Source of the DNA: Streptomyces sp. B21-083
Lineage (GTDB): Bacteria > Actinomycetota > Actinomycetes > Streptomycetales > Streptomycetaceae
Assembly: GCF_036898825.1 (NCBI RefSeq)
Contig: NZ_JARUND010000001.1
Location: 124,001-188,000, forward strand
DNA: 64,000 bases
Direction: 5' to 3'
The number at the start of each line of letters is the position of its first letter. Positions within the stretch are counted from its first letter, which is position 1. The position numbers and the translations under genes were made by a program. This document shows, in pieces, positions 63,186 to 64,000 of this stretch. Below the pieces are notes generated by a model that made no database searches, had not been told where the DNA came from, and saw nothing but the letters and a program-made list of their open reading frames with translations.

Positions 63186-63547
63186 GTAAACCCCTCACCG
63201 GATTCGGCAGCCGGGTCAGCGCCTTGGCGTGCACTACTCTTGGCGACCGCTCCGTCGCCGTCATCAGTACTGGGACTGGCACCAACGCCCGGGTATATGT
63301 GCGGGCTCTAGATACTGGTGACCTCGTGGACGACCCCCTGCCCGGATTCAACAGCCGGTTCACCGCGGTAACGTGCACAACTCTCAGCGGACGCCCCATC
63401 GCTGTCACTAGTAGCAGCGACCGCACAGTGCGCGTATGGAACCTGCTAGAGAACACCCATCCATCCCTGATAGGCGAAATGCCCGCCAGTACGCGAGCAA
63501 TTGTCAAATCCTGTGGATCACCGCGAAGAGCCTCAATCCAGCCGTAG
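63082..63547 (+). pseudogene. Detached 3' part of the caspase-STAND gene (blades 5-7)
   Basis: In the frame one base away from the main gene: VACTVLNGRPVAVIGTGG, VYVRDIAHGQQIGKPLTGFG, SRVSALACTTLGDRSVAVIS and a final blade VTSSSDRTVRVWNLLENTHP. With the four complete blades and half blade upstream this makes seven, a full beta-propeller. No start codon or ribosome site, so it is not a separate gene. A sequencing error at about 63082 would restore one protein of about 1,194 residues. Confidence 0.85.
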
Positions 63548-64000
63548 CCATTGACCAAGGACTGCGAAGTCCTGGTCGGTGAGGCCGCGGGACGACGCAA
63601 TGCGATGGAGGAGGGCTGGTGCCGGGTGGCGGGTGGACACCCAGTCCCGATCGGCGTCGGTGATCTCGTCGTCGACCCAGGCGAACGGGCGTCCGTCCGC
63701 CCATGCCACGAGGGTTCGGGTCTTCCAGTGGAGCCCGAACCACTGGTCTTCTCGTTCGTGGGCGGCGGAGGGCTCCGGCCAGTTCACGACCGGCAGTTGG
63801 GGCAGGCCGAGCCGCGGTGCCAGCTCGATATTCGCCTCCTCTTCCCAGGTCGTGGCCCAGACCAGGTCGCACGGCAGCGCCGCGAGCCGCGGCCCGGCCT
63901 GTGGGACGAGCCGCGCCAGGTGCGTGTCCGATGCGGTGCCCGCCGGCTCGCGCTGCGGGCCATCGCCGAACGGCAGGAGCGGCCCGTCGACGTCCAAGAA
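63533..64000 (-). CDS. HAD-like protein (5' end outside window)
   Basis: 156 codons are open to the window edge; the true start lies to the right. It begins FLDVDGPLLPFG, the DxD nucleophile motif of HAD-superfamily phosphatases, followed by CDLVWATTWEEEANIELAPR (HAD motif II-like W-A-T/S-x-W). The stretch AWVDDEITDADRDWV gives the late acidic residues. Such single-domain proteins are common in Streptomyces as 'HAD domain-containing protein' with unknown substrate. It is convergent with the caspase-STAND gene, overlapping its 3' end by about 15 bp. Confidence 0.85.
   Translation of the reverse strand, partial: FLDVDGPLLPFGDGPQREPAGTASDTHLARLVPQAGPRLAALPCDLVWATTWEEEANIELAPRLGLPQLPVVNWPEPSAAHEREDQWFGLHWKTRTLVAWADGRPFAWVDDEITDADRDWVSTRHPAPALLHRIASSRGLTDQDFAVLGQWLRLD

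Overview
The window is high-GC DNA with strong third-position G/C bias, GTG and TTG starts, purine-rich Shine-Dalgarno sites and many ATGA stop/start overlaps. These features, together with the protein families and insertion sequences present, point to an actinomycete, most likely Streptomyces or a close relative. There are no rRNA or tRNA genes, ribosomal proteins or central-metabolism genes. The segment is an accessory island made of candidate anti-phage or conflict loci separated by mobile elements and gene remnants. Organism and defence roles are inferred; the motifs, overlaps and repeat structures are read directly.

Left part (1-10.3 kb). A PD-(D/E)XK-like protein runs in from outside the window. 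Next is an IS701-family element with 123-bp perfect terminal repeats, which has landed in a tiny hydrophobic-peptide gene lying beside an orphan DnaX-tail-like gene. A tightly coupled three-gene operon follows: a small protein, a DUF559-type nuclease fused to an SF2 helicase, and a large protein ending in a TerD domain.

10.3-14 kb is debris plus one intact gene: an IS110 start, a tyrosine recombinase cut before its catalytic C-terminus, a helicase cut at its DEAH box, and a TniQ-like protein.

14-36.7 kb is the richest part. On the minus strand there is a four-gene operon (REase-like/helical-repeat protein, 49-residue peptide, ATP-grasp ligase, membrane protein) and a protein combining HsdM/HsdS-like regions with an RNxxxH HEPN motif. 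On the plus strand there is a nuclease-like/PQQ-propeller protein, an NB-ARC/TPR protein preceded by a membrane protein sharing its N-terminal motif, and an Avs-like STAND ATPase with a Cap4/DUF4297-like N-terminus and a coupled partner gene.

36.8-56.2 kb is a mobile-element zone. It holds a second IS701-family element (CTAG target), an MFS/ArsR pair with two palindromic operators, an IS21-family element with broken istA, a complete 6,049-bp Tn7-like transposon (TnsA, TnsB, TniB/TnsC, TniQ, one cargo gene, 5-bp CGAAT duplication), a truncated PIN gene, a two-gene unit with a GIY-YIG-like protein, an IS5/ISL2 element (ACT duplication), a membrane protein and an IS1380-family transposase.

Right end (57-64 kb). 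A SIR2-domain protein is followed by an alpha/beta-hydrolase gene overlapping a caspase-STAND-propeller gene. The propeller has seven blades by count, but blade 5 carries a one-base frameshift. A HAD-like protein enters from the right edge.
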